A stretch of 64,000 bases of DNA, taken from NCBI RefSeq assembly GCF_014850955.1, contig NZ_JACXSS010000001.1, positions 3,038,001-3,102,000 of the forward strand, written 5' to 3'. Positions 17,098 through 25,301 of this stretch are shown in pieces; the first letter of the stretch is position 1, and every line of letters starts with the position of its first letter. The stretch is from Methylomonas albis (GTDB taxonomy: Bacteria; Pseudomonadota; Gammaproteobacteria; Methylococcales; Methylomonadaceae). The translations under genes were made by a program, and so were the position numbers. Under the pieces are notes generated by a model. That model was not told where the DNA came from. It ran no database searches and saw only the letters and a list, made by a program, of their open reading frames with translations.

Positions 17098-19347
17098 TTA
17101 GGGTTTGACGACCTGAAAACCAGCCGTTTCGGTACCAACCATCACCTCGAATTCGCCGGGTTCGACGACACGCCGCATATCTACGCCAATAAAGGACATA
17201 TCCTGCGGCGTTAAAGTGAATTGCAAAATCTGCTCCGCACCGGCTTTTAATGCTATCTTTTTGAACGCCTTTAGCTGCTTCACCGGCCGCGATACCGACG
17301 CCGCGACATCGTGCAAATACACCAACACGGTTTCCTTTCCAGTTCTCGCGCCGGTATTTTTAACCTTAACGGTCACATCGACATTCTCGCCCATGGCAAT
17401 TCTGTCTTTGCTCAAACTTAGCCCGCTGGTTTGAAACGTGGTGTAACTCAAACCGTGGCCGAACGGGTATAGTGGCCGATACTGATTGCTCTCGAAAGCC
17501 TCTATCGGCTTGTGATCATACATCACGATGTCGTTGGTATCGCGCGGATAGGAAATCGGCAGTTTACCGCTGGGATTGGTATCGCCGAACAAAATATCAG
17601 CCATCGCCGCCCCGCCTTCCATGCCCGGCAAAAAGCCCAACACCACGGCCTGCGCCTTGTTAGCTAATTCGGTGATGATGCGCGGTCGGCCGCCGAATGT
17701 GACTAAAACCACCGGTTTGCCAATTTCGAATATCGCTCTGGCCAGTTGCATTTGCACCGGGTCCAACTGCAAGGATTCGATATTGCCCTCGGTTTCGGTA
17801 TAGGTTTTTTCGCCCAGCGCCAAAATCACCACATCGTGCTGCCGAGCTTGCGTCACCGCCTGTTCGATATTAATTTCATCGCTGAAATTTTTGCCACCCA
17901 CGTAAGTCACTTTAGCGCTGGTTTTTTGCTGAATCGCTTGCAGCAAGGTGGGCTTGTCTTTAGGGTATAAATGTTCGGCGGCACCTTGCCAGGTGATGGT
18001 CCAGCCGCCGTTCATGACGCTCAATAAATTCGCGGTCGGCCCGGTTACCAGAATGCTGGCCTGCTTGCTCAAAGGCAGCATATGCTGCTCGTTTTTTGCC
18101 AAAATAATCGCTTCCCGCGCGGCTTGGCGGTTAGCGGCCACGGCGTCTTCAGTGACAAAATTACCGTCTACCGCCAGCGCCGGTTCGCGTCTGTCAAACA
18201 AACCGCTTTGATATTTCACCCGCAAAATCCGCGACACCGCTTCGTCGATGCGACTCATAGGCACTTCGCCGGTCTTGGCCAAATCCAGCAGCAAGTCATA
18301 GAACGAGTAATCAAACGGCACCATACTCATATCTATGCCGGCCATTACTGCCATTTTCACTGCTTCGCGCGGCGAGGCTGCCAATTTATCACGGGTATAC
18401 AAACGGCTGATGTCGGCCCAATCGGAAACGGTGAAGCCTTTAAACCCCATCTCGTCGCGCAAAATGGTATTCAGATAATGATGGTTGACGTGGCCGGGAA
18501 TGCCGTCCACTTCCGCAGAATTGACCATCACAGTGGGCGTACCCGCTTTCACGCCGGCTTCAAAACCCGGCAGAAAATATTCGCGTAAGGCCCGTTCGCC
18601 TATCCAGGCCGGAGTACGGTCTTTGCCATTTAAGGGATAGCTATAGCCAACATAATGCTTCAAGCAAGTGGGCGCCTTGTCGGCTGCCGCAAAATCGTCG
18701 CCGTGATGACCATGGATATAGGCACTACCCATGGTCACGGCCAAATGCACGTCCTCGCCGTAGGTCTCCCACAAACGCGGCCACAGCGGTTGCCGGCCGA
18801 TGTCCACGACTGGCATGAAATTCCAATCCAACCCGGACGCTTTCACTTCCCTAGCGGTAATTTCGCCTTCCTTAAAAGCCAAATCCGGATTAAACGTCGC
18901 CGCCATACTGATCGCTTGCGGGAATAACACTGCATTTTCGGTATATGTCGCGCCGTGGATTGCGTCTATGCCGTAGAGCACCGGGATTTTCAGGCGACTC
19001 TTGGCGGCGACATCGCGTATCAACTGGGTAATCTGCCGCCATTTTTCGATGGGCTGAGTTTGATTATTCGGCGTGGTGGGCGTATTCAGTATCGAACCGA
19101 TATGCCGATTGAATATGGCATCTTCCAATTTGGCTAAATCGACAGGATGATCGGCCACCTCGCCATTCAGCACCGAAATCACGCTAAAGTCGATCTGCGT
19201 CATCTGCCCGACTTTTTCTTCCAGGCTCATTTTGGCCAATAAGGCCGGGACCTGCGCTTCAACATTGTCGTTTGTTTCTTGTGCACTCACACCGGACTCC
19301 AACGCCACGAATAGGGAAAGAATTAAAAAAGCTAGTTTAGTTTTCAA
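17098..19347 (-). CDS. bglX: Periplasmic beta-glucosidase, glycoside hydrolase family 3
   Basis: Exported GH3 enzyme of 749 residues that removes terminal beta-linked glucose. It has a signal peptide (about residues 1-22, cleavage near VSA-QE), a TIM-barrel domain with the nucleophile Asp309 in GFTVSDW, a second alpha/beta domain, and a C-terminal fibronectin-III-like domain (VKVKNTGARTGKETVLVYL). Length and domain order match E. coli BglX (765). It is first in a two-gene operon with the sugar permease. A methanotroph using external glucosides is unexpected; turnover of its own storage or cell-surface glucans is an alternative. Confidence 0.93.
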   Translation of the reverse strand: MKTKLAFLILSLFVALESGVSAQETNDNVEAQVPALLAKMSLEEKVGQMTQIDFSVISVLNGEVADHPVDLAKLEDAIFNRHIGSILNTPTTPNNQTQPIEKWRQITQLIRDVAAKSRLKIPVLYGIDAIHGATYTENAVLFPQAISMAATFNPDLAFKEGEITAREVKASGLDWNFMPVVDIGRQPLWPRLWETYGEDVHLAVTMGSAYIHGHHGDDFAAADKAPTCLKHYVGYSYPLNGKDRTPAWIGERALREYFLPGFEAGVKAGTPTVMVNSAEVDGIPGHVNHHYLNTILRDEMGFKGFTVSDWADISRLYTRDKLAASPREAVKMAVMAGIDMSMVPFDYSFYDLLLDLAKTGEVPMSRIDEAVSRILRVKYQSGLFDRREPALAVDGNFVTEDAVAANRQAAREAIILAKNEQHMLPLSKQASILVTGPTANLLSVMNGGWTITWQGAAEHLYPKDKPTLLQAIQQKTSAKVTYVGGKNFSDEINIEQAVTQARQHDVVILALGEKTYTETEGNIESLQLDPVQMQLARAIFEIGKPVVLVTFGGRPRIITELANKAQAVVLGFLPGMEGGAAMADILFGDTNPSGKLPISYPRDTNDIVMYDHKPIEAFESNQYRPLYPFGHGLSYTTFQTSGLSLSKDRIAMGENVDVTVKVKNTGARTGKETVLVYLHDVAASVSRPVKQLKAFKKIALKAGAEQILQFTLTPQDMSFIGVDMRRVVEPGEFEVMVGTETAGFQVVKP

Positions 19348-19702
19348 GAGATTTGCTTAAAATTTGGATGACGCACGTTCAATCGATTGGAATACCTGCC
19401 TTACGCACGGCAAAAGTCAGGTCTAAGATAGCAAGGCGCTAGCAATTATTGGTAAAAAATCAGGACGATTGCATTATAAAGTGGAAACATCAGCTTGGCT
19501 GAAAGCTGAAAATATTTCTGTATTGTGCAAAATGTGGTCGATTACGCAATAGGGCAAATCCGGCGTTCCGTGCAAAAAAGGCTTGAGATTGTTGATTTAC
19601 CGTGATTGACCCCAAAGAGACTATCACTTTAATTTTGCCAATGACCACAAATAGATAATAAGCCGATGTTGGATTTGCACGGGTAGGTTGGGTTGAATGA
19701 TA
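19348..19702. other. Gene-free stretch upstream of bglX
   Basis: This stretch carries the upstream (promoter) region of the minus-strand bglX operon; I do not see a convincing promoter by eye. Near its right edge (19684-19713) is a short imperfect dyad, GGTTGGGTT ... AACCCAGC, of the kind found as dispersed repeats in many methanotroph and cyanobacterial chromosomes. It runs into the start codon of the next, broken ORF. No other gene is recognised. Confidence 0.4.
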
Positions 19703-20254
19703 ATGAAACCCAGCTTCGCAGCTGATAAATCTGGTAATCCTAAGTGCATTTTGTTAAATGTAAAGAAACTCGTTTATTTCAAAGCATTTGCTGATGCCAG
19801 CAAAGGACGCTATGCGAACTTCGGCTCCCTTGGCGAACCGAACTTAAGTCAAGAGGAGCCGATAGCCAAATGACGGAGTATTGTTGCAAACGCCATCCTT
19901 GCCGAACACTATTATGGAAAGCCAGTGCAACTTAAAGTTGAGAAGAACGCAGAACTAGTCGAGCGAATGCTCGGAGCTCACTCAGTGGTTTTACATGTCG
20001 ATGAAACCGGCCAAGAAATGAGCAATCTTAAACAAGCATCCGTTCGCACAGGCCAAGTTGAAGTAGTTCAAAATTTTGGGCGGTACTACACCTTATTGCT
20101 AGTACGTTGGCATGCAGAGGTTTTCTCGCAATTATCAACTACCGCACACTACCAGCATGGTGTGGGTGAACTCTTCGGTGTGAACGAATACATGTGTACA
20201 TTCTTGGTCCCTGATAGTTTCCTGAAAACTCGAAAAATCTGGCCATTGCAATGA
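19703..20254 (+). pseudogene. Cassette ORF with internal TGA, unknown family
   Basis: From the ATG at 19703 the frame encodes 56 residues (MKPSFAADK... ending EEPIAK), meets TGA at 19871-19873, then continues in the same frame for 126 more codons to TGA at 20252. The two parts read like one protein of about 183 residues (RSIVANAILAEHYYGKPVQL after the stop). A CGA or TGG to TGA change is the simplest cause. If the downstream part is translated alone, GTG 19925 could give 109 residues. I do not recognise the family. The ATG lies inside a dispersed-repeat motif, so the true start may be later. An attC-like site begins 13 bp after the stop, as in an integron gene cassette. Confidence 0.55.
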
Positions 20255-20267
20255 ACATCAAAGCAAG

Positions 20268-20339
20268 TCTTAACAATCACATTCAGCCGACCCAAAAACC
20301 GCTACGCGATTTTCGGTCGTCTGATGTGTGGCGTTAGCA
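20268..20339 (+). repeat. attC-like recombination site (integron cassette junction)
   Basis: A 72-bp imperfect palindrome. Its left end TCTTAAC resembles the RYYYAAC box and its right end GTTAGCA resembles the GTTRRRY core (the essential AAC/GTT triplets are present). The arms pair again as TCAGCCGACC against GGTCGTCTGA with one mismatch, separated from the outer boxes by an unpaired spacer. Size and geometry fit attC sites. It lies exactly between two unrelated short ORFs in the same orientation. No integrase gene is in the window. Confidence 0.55.
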
Positions 20340-20801
20340 ATGCCTATTCCACACCATACGGGGATGACATCTTCCTACTCCCCCAAGAGCCCTGGAGGGA
20401 ACTAGGTATCCCACCCATCAAGTGGCTTGAGCAAAGCTTTCCGAATTTTCTATACACCGCTGGCCACATCGTAAAAAACGGCGTTCCTTATGAGTTGGGA
20501 GAAGGGCCCAATAAGGGCGGGTTCTACTTCTTAATTCATGAGTCATGAGATCGTCTACGCTGGGAAGTCCAACACTATTTACAAGCGCCTTATCCAACAT
20601 CGTAAGGCTCAGCTTCCTTTCTCGCATTTCTGGTGCTTTGGCGGTATTCCAGAAATGTTCCTTGAGGACGTCGAGTCGTTTTACATTTACATCTTGCAAC
20701 CGCCACTGAACAACAAGTATTCGCACCTTTACGAACCGGTCGACTCGTTCGTGAAGTTGCACAAACAGGGAAAGCTTCAATATGCCAACCAACATTGCTA
20801 A
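20324..20801 (+). pseudogene. GIY-YIG nuclease-domain protein, frameshifted
   Basis: Two overlapping frames together encode one GIY-YIG-like domain. The first (20324-20548) ends GGFYFLIHES-stop, and the second (from 20538) continues with HEIVYAGKSNTIYKRLIQHR, the VYVG-x(n)-R-x(3)-H half of the motif. The break falls in CATGAGTCATGAG. Deleting the T at 20543 gives FLIHEHEIVYAGKS, the spacing expected for the family; a 7-bp duplication is another explanation. The final TAA (20799-20801) sits inside GCTAAC, the start of a second attC-like half site, as commonly seen in cassettes. The ATG at 20324 lies within the preceding attC-like site, so the true start is uncertain. A sequencing error could also explain the frameshift. 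Confidence 0.65.
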
Positions 20802-20843
20802 CACATCGCTCCCGACGACCGATCAATTCTTACGCGAAAACTA
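20796..20843 (+). repeat. Truncated attC-like site (left half only)
   Basis: TTGCTAACACATCGCTCC begins a sequence that resembles the left arm of the 20268-20339 site (CTAAC box, CGACGACC arm, loop with TACGCG). The complementary right arm with GTTAGC is missing: the similarity stops just before the stop codon of the convergent kinase-like gene at 20845. It marks a deletion or rearrangement junction at the end of the cassette remnant. Confidence 0.4.
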
Positions 20844-20844
20844 G

Positions 20845-21507
20845 CTAGCGTCCAGCCATATCGGCTTTGCGCGCAACCATCTTCTCGGCCAGTGCTTGAC
20901 TGCCGCCGCTGTCAATAATGACCTGCCGTATCTGTTCGTCAGGAATCCGTGTCACCACCATTATGCTCTGTTTGATGTCGTCAGCACTCATGTCAGCGAA
21001 CAGCTTGACGGCGTGCGGGTTGCCAGTGTCATGCCGCAGCACATCGAGTTCGTCCACGCGGGTGCCGAATGCTTTGCCTTTGGGATCCCCCTGCGCCCGG
21101 AATGCCAGTGCGCCGCCCACATCAAGTGTCAGTACTTTGCTGTCAACGACACCCTGGTTGTCGCCATTGAAGCCGGCGGCGTCCCAGTTGGCCGTCCAGG
21201 CATGCACTGCAAACCAGTGCTGGGCCTGTTTGCGCTCGCTTTCACTGAGATGTGCTATGCACTTTTTATCCAGTTCGACCCACTCAGTTGCGATCTGATC
21301 AGGCGCGTTTGTGTGCAGATAAGTCAAAGTCGGCGCACCAGCCAGTTGGTAGAGTTTGGCTGCCATCATTTCGTTGCGTGCATGCGCCGGCGAGTCGAGG
21401 GTCTTCACGTAATAGCGTCGTCCGTTGTCGTCCTGATAAATACCTGCGGGGTTGCTACCCAACTGCCCGGCAAGCCGCTGCATAGTGTTGGTATCAATCA
21501 GCGGCAA
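20845..21507 (-). CDS. HipA/PI3-4-kinase-like protein
   Basis: A 220-residue compact kinase fold. A glycine-rich start is followed by YYVK (likely ATP-binding Lys), NEMMAAKLYQLAG (helix-C Glu), NWDAAGFNGDN (catalytic-loop-like Asp and Asn) and LTLDVGGALAFR (the metal-binding Asp of a DFG-like position). This order resembles the HipA and phosphatidylinositol-kinase-like families found in toxins and phage proteins. The substrate cannot be deduced. The start is TTG 21507, preceded by GGAG at 8 nt; ATG 21483 is an alternative. It overlaps the 3' end of the phosphatase gene by 10 bp, so the two are translationally coupled. Confidence 0.6.
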   Translation of the reverse strand: MPLIDTNTMQRLAGQLGSNPAGIYQDDNGRRYYVKTLDSPAHARNEMMAAKLYQLAGAPTLTYLHTNAPDQIATEWVELDKKCIAHLSESERKQAQHWFAVHAWTANWDAAGFNGDNQGVVDSKVLTLDVGGALAFRAQGDPKGKAFGTRVDELDVLRHDTGNPHAVKLFADMSADDIKQSIMVVTRIPDEQIRQVIIDSGGSQALAEKMVARKADMAGR

Positions 21508-22076
21508 TCGCTAGGCTCCGGGCTGGGGATGGGCTGGGTTCGGCGTACTAGGGCCAATTGTGCAGGTGTTTCGATGGCACCCTTGCGCGCATGGCGAACG
21601 GCATGAATCGCCGCTTCGGCATCCATGCCTAATTCCACCAGTAGCCGCGCCGCGATCATACCCGCCCGACCCAGGCCGCCTTTGCAATGCACCAGCACAT
21701 CATCGCTATGACGCAACATCTCGCGGATCTCGCGGCCTTGCTCGATCCACTGTTGTTCAAAGGCCTGGGTAGGCACAGAATAGTCGGCAATAGGCAGATG
21801 GCGCCAGGCTATGCCTAGTCGGCGAATTTCATGCCCGAGCTGCGGCACTTTGAGGGCGGTGAGCTCTGCGGGTTCGACGAGTGTTAACACCAGCTTTGCC
21901 CCCCAGGCCGCAATGGCATCCAAATCGATGCCGAGGTCGCGCTCCCAAGCCCCGGTGTAAGCAAAACGGTCATGCTTGCCTGGACAGAAGGTGATGCCTA
22001 TCCGGCCATGCGACGGGCTGGCCCGGACTTCTGCGATTTGAATAGGGTGAGAGTGACTAGTACGCGCCGCTGTCAT
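21498..22076 (-). CDS. Dual-specificity/tyrosine-type protein phosphatase (CDKN3-like)
   Basis: A 192-residue cysteine-based phosphatase. The P-loop is VHCKGGLGRAG (CX5R with catalytic Cys and Arg), the general-acid region is likely in LPIADYSVP, and the N-terminal part resembles the CDKN3 branch (GAWERDLGIDLDAIAAWGA). I start it at ATG 22076 because AGGA lies 7 nt upstream; a longer frame begins at 22112. It is followed by the overlapping kinase-like gene, giving an opposing phosphatase/kinase pair, which suggests reversible phosphorylation of a shared target (inference). Confidence 0.8.
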   Translation of the reverse strand: MTAARTSHSHPIQIAEVRASPSHGRIGITFCPGKHDRFAYTGAWERDLGIDLDAIAAWGAKLVLTLVEPAELTALKVPQLGHEIRRLGIAWRHLPIADYSVPTQAFEQQWIEQGREIREMLRHSDDVLVHCKGGLGRAGMIAARLLVELGMDAEAAIHAVRHARKGAIETPAQLALVRRTQPIPSPEPSDCR

Positions 22077-22178
22077 AGTGCCATCCTGCCGAAATATTGC
22101 ATGTCTGCGCACGAGTCTAGCACGAGCAACCGTAGTGGTAATCCAGGATATAGTTGGGCATGGGGTGACTGAAATGAT

Positions 22179-22556
22179 CTAATCCGACAGATGGCCTATC
22201 ATCTCGTCAAACCGGCGTAAGCTTTCGTTCGGTCCTTCCAGCATTCGCAAATGGCCCAAAATATCGCGCGCTTCCGGCCAGCGTTGCTCCGCCACATTAT
22301 CATAAAGCGTCCGATATAGGCGCTGAACCATGAAACCTTTGATCAGCTTGGCGGCCGGGGTTTGCTTGAAACTCAACGAACGCAACAGCGCCGGCACCGC
22401 GATAGCCGGTCTACCGGCCGCGAGACTTTGCATAGCGACGCCTAGCCACTGTTCGGCCAAGCGTTGGCTACGGACGATTTGCTTCAACTCGGCGCCGCAG
22501 CGCGGGCACAGTGTGGTTGCGCCGAGCCGGGCGTTGCAGGCCGGGCAGCGCTGCAT
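22179..22556 (-). CDS. Zinc-ribbon protein of the accessory Hsp70 operon
   Basis: A 125-residue protein beginning with a zinc ribbon (CPACNARLGATTLCPRCGAEL, two CxxC pairs), followed by an alpha-helical region that looks like short TPR-type helices (AEQWLGVAMQSLAAGRPAIAV). The ATG at 22556 shares its A with the TGA of the Hsp70 gene, so translation is coupled; the longer frame to 22637 only overlaps that gene. Function is unknown; the position makes it a candidate substrate adaptor or regulator of the Hsp70. Confidence 0.75.
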   Translation of the reverse strand: MQRCPACNARLGATTLCPRCGAELKQIVRSQRLAEQWLGVAMQSLAAGRPAIAVPALLRSLSFKQTPAAKLIKGFMVQRLYRTLYDNVAEQRWPEARDILGHLRMLEGPNESLRRFDEMIGHLSD

Positions 22557-24295
22557 CACGATTCCAGGTAGTAGATGATGTCGTTCAAGCGTTCCACCGG
22601 CTCGCGCAGCCCGGCCTCGTCGCTGCTCTCCAGACAAGTCGAGATTGTTTCGATCAAATCGACCATGTCTTCCTTGTCTTCGGCGGAGACTGTTTCGAAC
22701 AGCAATTCGGCTTTTTTGATGACTTGCAGCGCGGCGACCACGGCTGGGCTTTCCGAAACCGAATCCGCCTCGCCATTGGCCGAACCGCCGAACAAGCCGT
22801 CGATACGCTGTTTGGCGCTACTCAGTTCGCTGTCATCAAAGCGGGAAATCGCGTTGTTGATGGTGATGGCTTTTTCCTTGCCGGAAGCTTTTTCCCGCGC
22901 CGAAACATGCAAGATGCCGTTTAAATCCAGGTCCAGCGTCAAGGTGATGATGTTGCCGGCCGGCACGTCCAACAAACCTTCGACCAAAAATTCGCCGATT
23001 TCGATGTTGTTCAACGCATCCGGGTCCTCGCCTTGAAAAATCCGCACATTCACTTCGCGTTGATTGTCGCTAAAGGTCTCGAAAGCTTCGGACTTGCGCA
23101 CCGGCAACACGCTGTTTTTATGCACGATGGGTATGTATTGATAGGGATAGGGCATGCCGTCCAGATAACCAACCGCGCAGGTGCCGAAGGTATACGGCGT
23201 CACGTCGACCAAGACCGTACCGATATCCTCGCCGTTAATCATCGCCGCCTGCATCGCCGCGCCCATCGCCACGCACAGATCGGGATCGACCTCGCCGTGC
23301 GGTTCGAAACCGAATTCGTCGAACAGGCGTTCACGGATGCACGGCGTGCGCGTCGAGCCGCCGACCAGAATGATTTCGTCGATGTCGGAAGCAATCAATT
23401 TGGCACCCTTCAGCGCGATATGGGTGGCGTCCAGCGTGGCGTTGATGTGGTCGGCGATCAGGTCTTCGTATTCCGAACGCGCCAATTCCATCGTCAAATG
23501 CAGCGGCGTGCCTTGGCGTTCCAGCAAATATTCTTCCTCTATCGCCGCAAACGGCTCGTCGGACAATACCAGTTTCGCCTGTTCCGCCGCCCGGCTGATG
23601 CGTGCCATTGCCTTGCCGTGCGGCTCGACTTCGATCCCAAATTGCTGACGGATATGCGCCAGGATGCGATCGACGATCAACTGATCGAAATCGTCACCGC
23701 CCAAATGATTGTCGCCATGGCTGGCCAGCACCTCGACGACGCCGCTCTGCACGTTGACCACAGACACGTCGAAGGTGCCGCCGCCCAAGTCGTACACCAG
23801 CATGCGTTTGGCATCGAGCTGGCCGGCGCCGTAAACCAGCGCGGCGGCGGTCGGCTCGTTGATCATCCGCACCACCTCCAGCCCGGCGATTTCCCCGGCT
23901 TCACGGGTGGCCTGGCGCTGAGCGTCGGAAAAATAGGCCGGCACGGTAATCACCGCCTTGGCTATAGGCCGGCCGACATAAGCTTCGGCAATGCTTTTCA
24001 AGCGCTTCAGGATAATCGCGGAAATTTCTTGCGGTGTGTAGGTCTGACCGGCCATAGTGACCCGCGCATCCTGACCCATCAAGCGTTTGATCGACTTGAC
24101 GGTGCGCTCCGGATAAATCAGGTATTGATTGCGCGCGCTGGCGCCGACCAGAATCTCGCCGTTATCGTCCAGCCCGACGAAAGACGGCAAAATCTTGTGC
24201 CCGCTGTCGGCGATCACGGTGACCTTGCGGTTTTCGACGATGGCGACTTCGGAGTTGGTGGTCCCTAGATCGATGCCGATGATGATGTCGTTCAT
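22556..24295 (-). CDS. Accessory Hsp70 chaperone (HscC/DnaK-like)
   Basis: A 579-residue Hsp70, shorter than DnaK (638) and close to E. coli HscC (556). The ATPase domain is complete: IGIDLGTTNSEVAIVE, the LVYDLGGGTFDVS phosphate loop, and ILVGGSTRTPCI. The substrate-binding beta domain is present (VDVTPYTFGT... LDLDLNGILHVSAREK) and the helical lid is short. Start ATG 24295 is preceded by AGGGAA. It is encoded between its own GrpE and the zinc-ribbon protein, so it belongs to a separate chaperone set rather than to the main DnaK system. Confidence 0.9.
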   Translation of the reverse strand: MNDIIIGIDLGTTNSEVAIVENRKVTVIADSGHKILPSFVGLDDNGEILVGASARNQYLIYPERTVKSIKRLMGQDARVTMAGQTYTPQEISAIILKRLKSIAEAYVGRPIAKAVITVPAYFSDAQRQATREAGEIAGLEVVRMINEPTAAALVYGAGQLDAKRMLVYDLGGGTFDVSVVNVQSGVVEVLASHGDNHLGGDDFDQLIVDRILAHIRQQFGIEVEPHGKAMARISRAAEQAKLVLSDEPFAAIEEEYLLERQGTPLHLTMELARSEYEDLIADHINATLDATHIALKGAKLIASDIDEIILVGGSTRTPCIRERLFDEFGFEPHGEVDPDLCVAMGAAMQAAMINGEDIGTVLVDVTPYTFGTCAVGYLDGMPYPYQYIPIVHKNSVLPVRKSEAFETFSDNQREVNVRIFQGEDPDALNNIEIGEFLVEGLLDVPAGNIITLTLDLDLNGILHVSAREKASGKEKAITINNAISRFDDSELSSAKQRIDGLFGGSANGEADSVSESPAVVAALQVIKKAELLFETVSAEDKEDMVDLIETISTCLESSDEAGLREPVERLNDIIYYLES

Positions 24296-24312
24296 ATGTG
24301 TTCCCTGAATGC

Positions 24313-24963
24313 TTAAAGTTTATTGACTTTGACTTCCGCCAAGCGCAGCACTTGGTCTTCCATTAAAAAGCCCTTGCGCAGCTCTTCCAGCACAATGGCG
24401 TTTGCCTGCGTGGGATCGTTGCCGATGGCGAGGGTCGTCATGGTCCGCGCGTCGAAGGGCTGGCCGACGCAATCGATGGCAAACACCCGCCGGCGTTGCA
24501 GCATCTGTTCCAAACGCTTCAGCGTGATTTCCTGGCCTTCGCCAACGCTGGCGATGAAACCGACATCCTGTGGTTTTGAATGACTGAACAAGCCATCGAC
24601 CGGGCGATAATTTTGTAAGGCCCTATAGCCCGCGCTGAGCCGGTCGTAAATATCCAGCCATTCCAGTAGCAGCGCCCGTTCGTCCTCGCGGCGCTGTTGT
24701 TGCAGGCGTTCGCCGGCTTTCGCCAGTTCGTCCACCAAGGCTTGATTATCGGCTTTCAGCACGGCGACCGCCTCGCTCAAGCTATCCAGTGTGGCTTTGA
24801 ACTGCCGCGACTCGGCTTTGACTTCGGTTTTCAGCCCAGCCAAATCGCTGAATAAGGCGGTCAAATCCGGTTGGTCGAGTGCGGTCAAATGGGCAAAATC
24901 GGTTTCCTGTAGATAATGCTGCAAGGCTGTCAGCAATTCGTCTTGCGGGGTCTCTGTGGTCAT
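24313..24963 (-). CDS. GrpE-like nucleotide exchange factor
   Basis: A 216-residue protein with a long coiled coil (about residues 35-95: LAGLKTEVKAESRQFKATLD... DELAKAGERLQQQRRE) and a C-terminal GrpE-type beta domain (FDARTMTTLAIG, EELRKGFLMEDQVLRLAEVKVNKL, matching the family's GYxxxxRVLRPAxVxV end). It probably exchanges ADP on the Hsp70 encoded 17 bp downstream. Its ATG overlaps the stop codon of the J-like gene by 4 bp. It is more divergent than housekeeping GrpE. Confidence 0.85.
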   Translation of the reverse strand: MTTETPQDELLTALQHYLQETDFAHLTALDQPDLTALFSDLAGLKTEVKAESRQFKATLDSLSEAVAVLKADNQALVDELAKAGERLQQQRREDERALLLEWLDIYDRLSAGYRALQNYRPVDGLFSHSKPQDVGFIASVGEGQEITLKRLEQMLQRRRVFAIDCVGQPFDARTMTTLAIGNDPTQANAIVLEELRKGFLMEDQVLRLAEVKVNKL

Positions 24964-25295
24964 GATGGCGTTTTAGTCAATTGAGCGAGCGATTTTTCGA
25001 TAGACAGCGTACTCGTCAGCTTTAGGAAATCGTCCGCAGGCATCGGCCCGCCGGCACCCGGTTGGCCGAAGGCTTGCGCCAGCAGCGCATCGAATTCGAT
25101 GTGGGGCATAGCAAACAAAGCGTGGCGCAGCCGGCTGTCTTGGTCCTTGATCGCTTCGAAAGCCTCTTGAATTTGCCGAAAGCGCGCGGGGTCGTGGTCG
25201 GGCGGATTGTCCTTGACCCGCTGCAGATAGGCTTGTTTGATGTCGGCGTCGCTAGCCTGTTCGGGCACGCCCAGAATGTCATACGGTGAAATCAT
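24960..25295 (-). CDS. J-domain-like protein lacking the HPD motif
   Basis: A 111-residue protein. The first 60 residues follow a J-domain pattern (SPYDILGVPEQASDADIKQAYLQRVKDNPPD, then RFRQIQEAFEAIKD), but the catalytic His-Pro-Asp between helices II and III reads Pro-Pro-Asp. HPD is needed for Hsp70 ATPase stimulation in ordinary J proteins, so this one may act differently or only dock. The remaining C-terminal region is short and helical. The ATG at 25295 is preferred to a GTG at 25301 that abuts the TPR stop codon; neither has a strong ribosome site. Confidence 0.78.
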   Translation of the reverse strand: MISPYDILGVPEQASDADIKQAYLQRVKDNPPDHDPARFRQIQEAFEAIKDQDSRLRHALFAMPHIEFDALLAQAFGQPGAGGPMPADDFLKLTSTLSIEKSLAQLTKTPS

Positions 25296-25301
25296 AAGCA
25301 C

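Noticed and set aside
19871..19873. Selenocysteine or other recoding at the in-frame TGA
   Set aside because: No SECIS-like hairpin directly after the TGA and no selenoprotein family resemblance; nonsense mutation is simpler.
23033..24268. 411-codon open frame opposite the accessory Hsp70 gene
   Set aside because: Long antisense frames opposite hsp70 genes are a known codon-bias artefact; the His/Gln/Asp-rich text has no domain.
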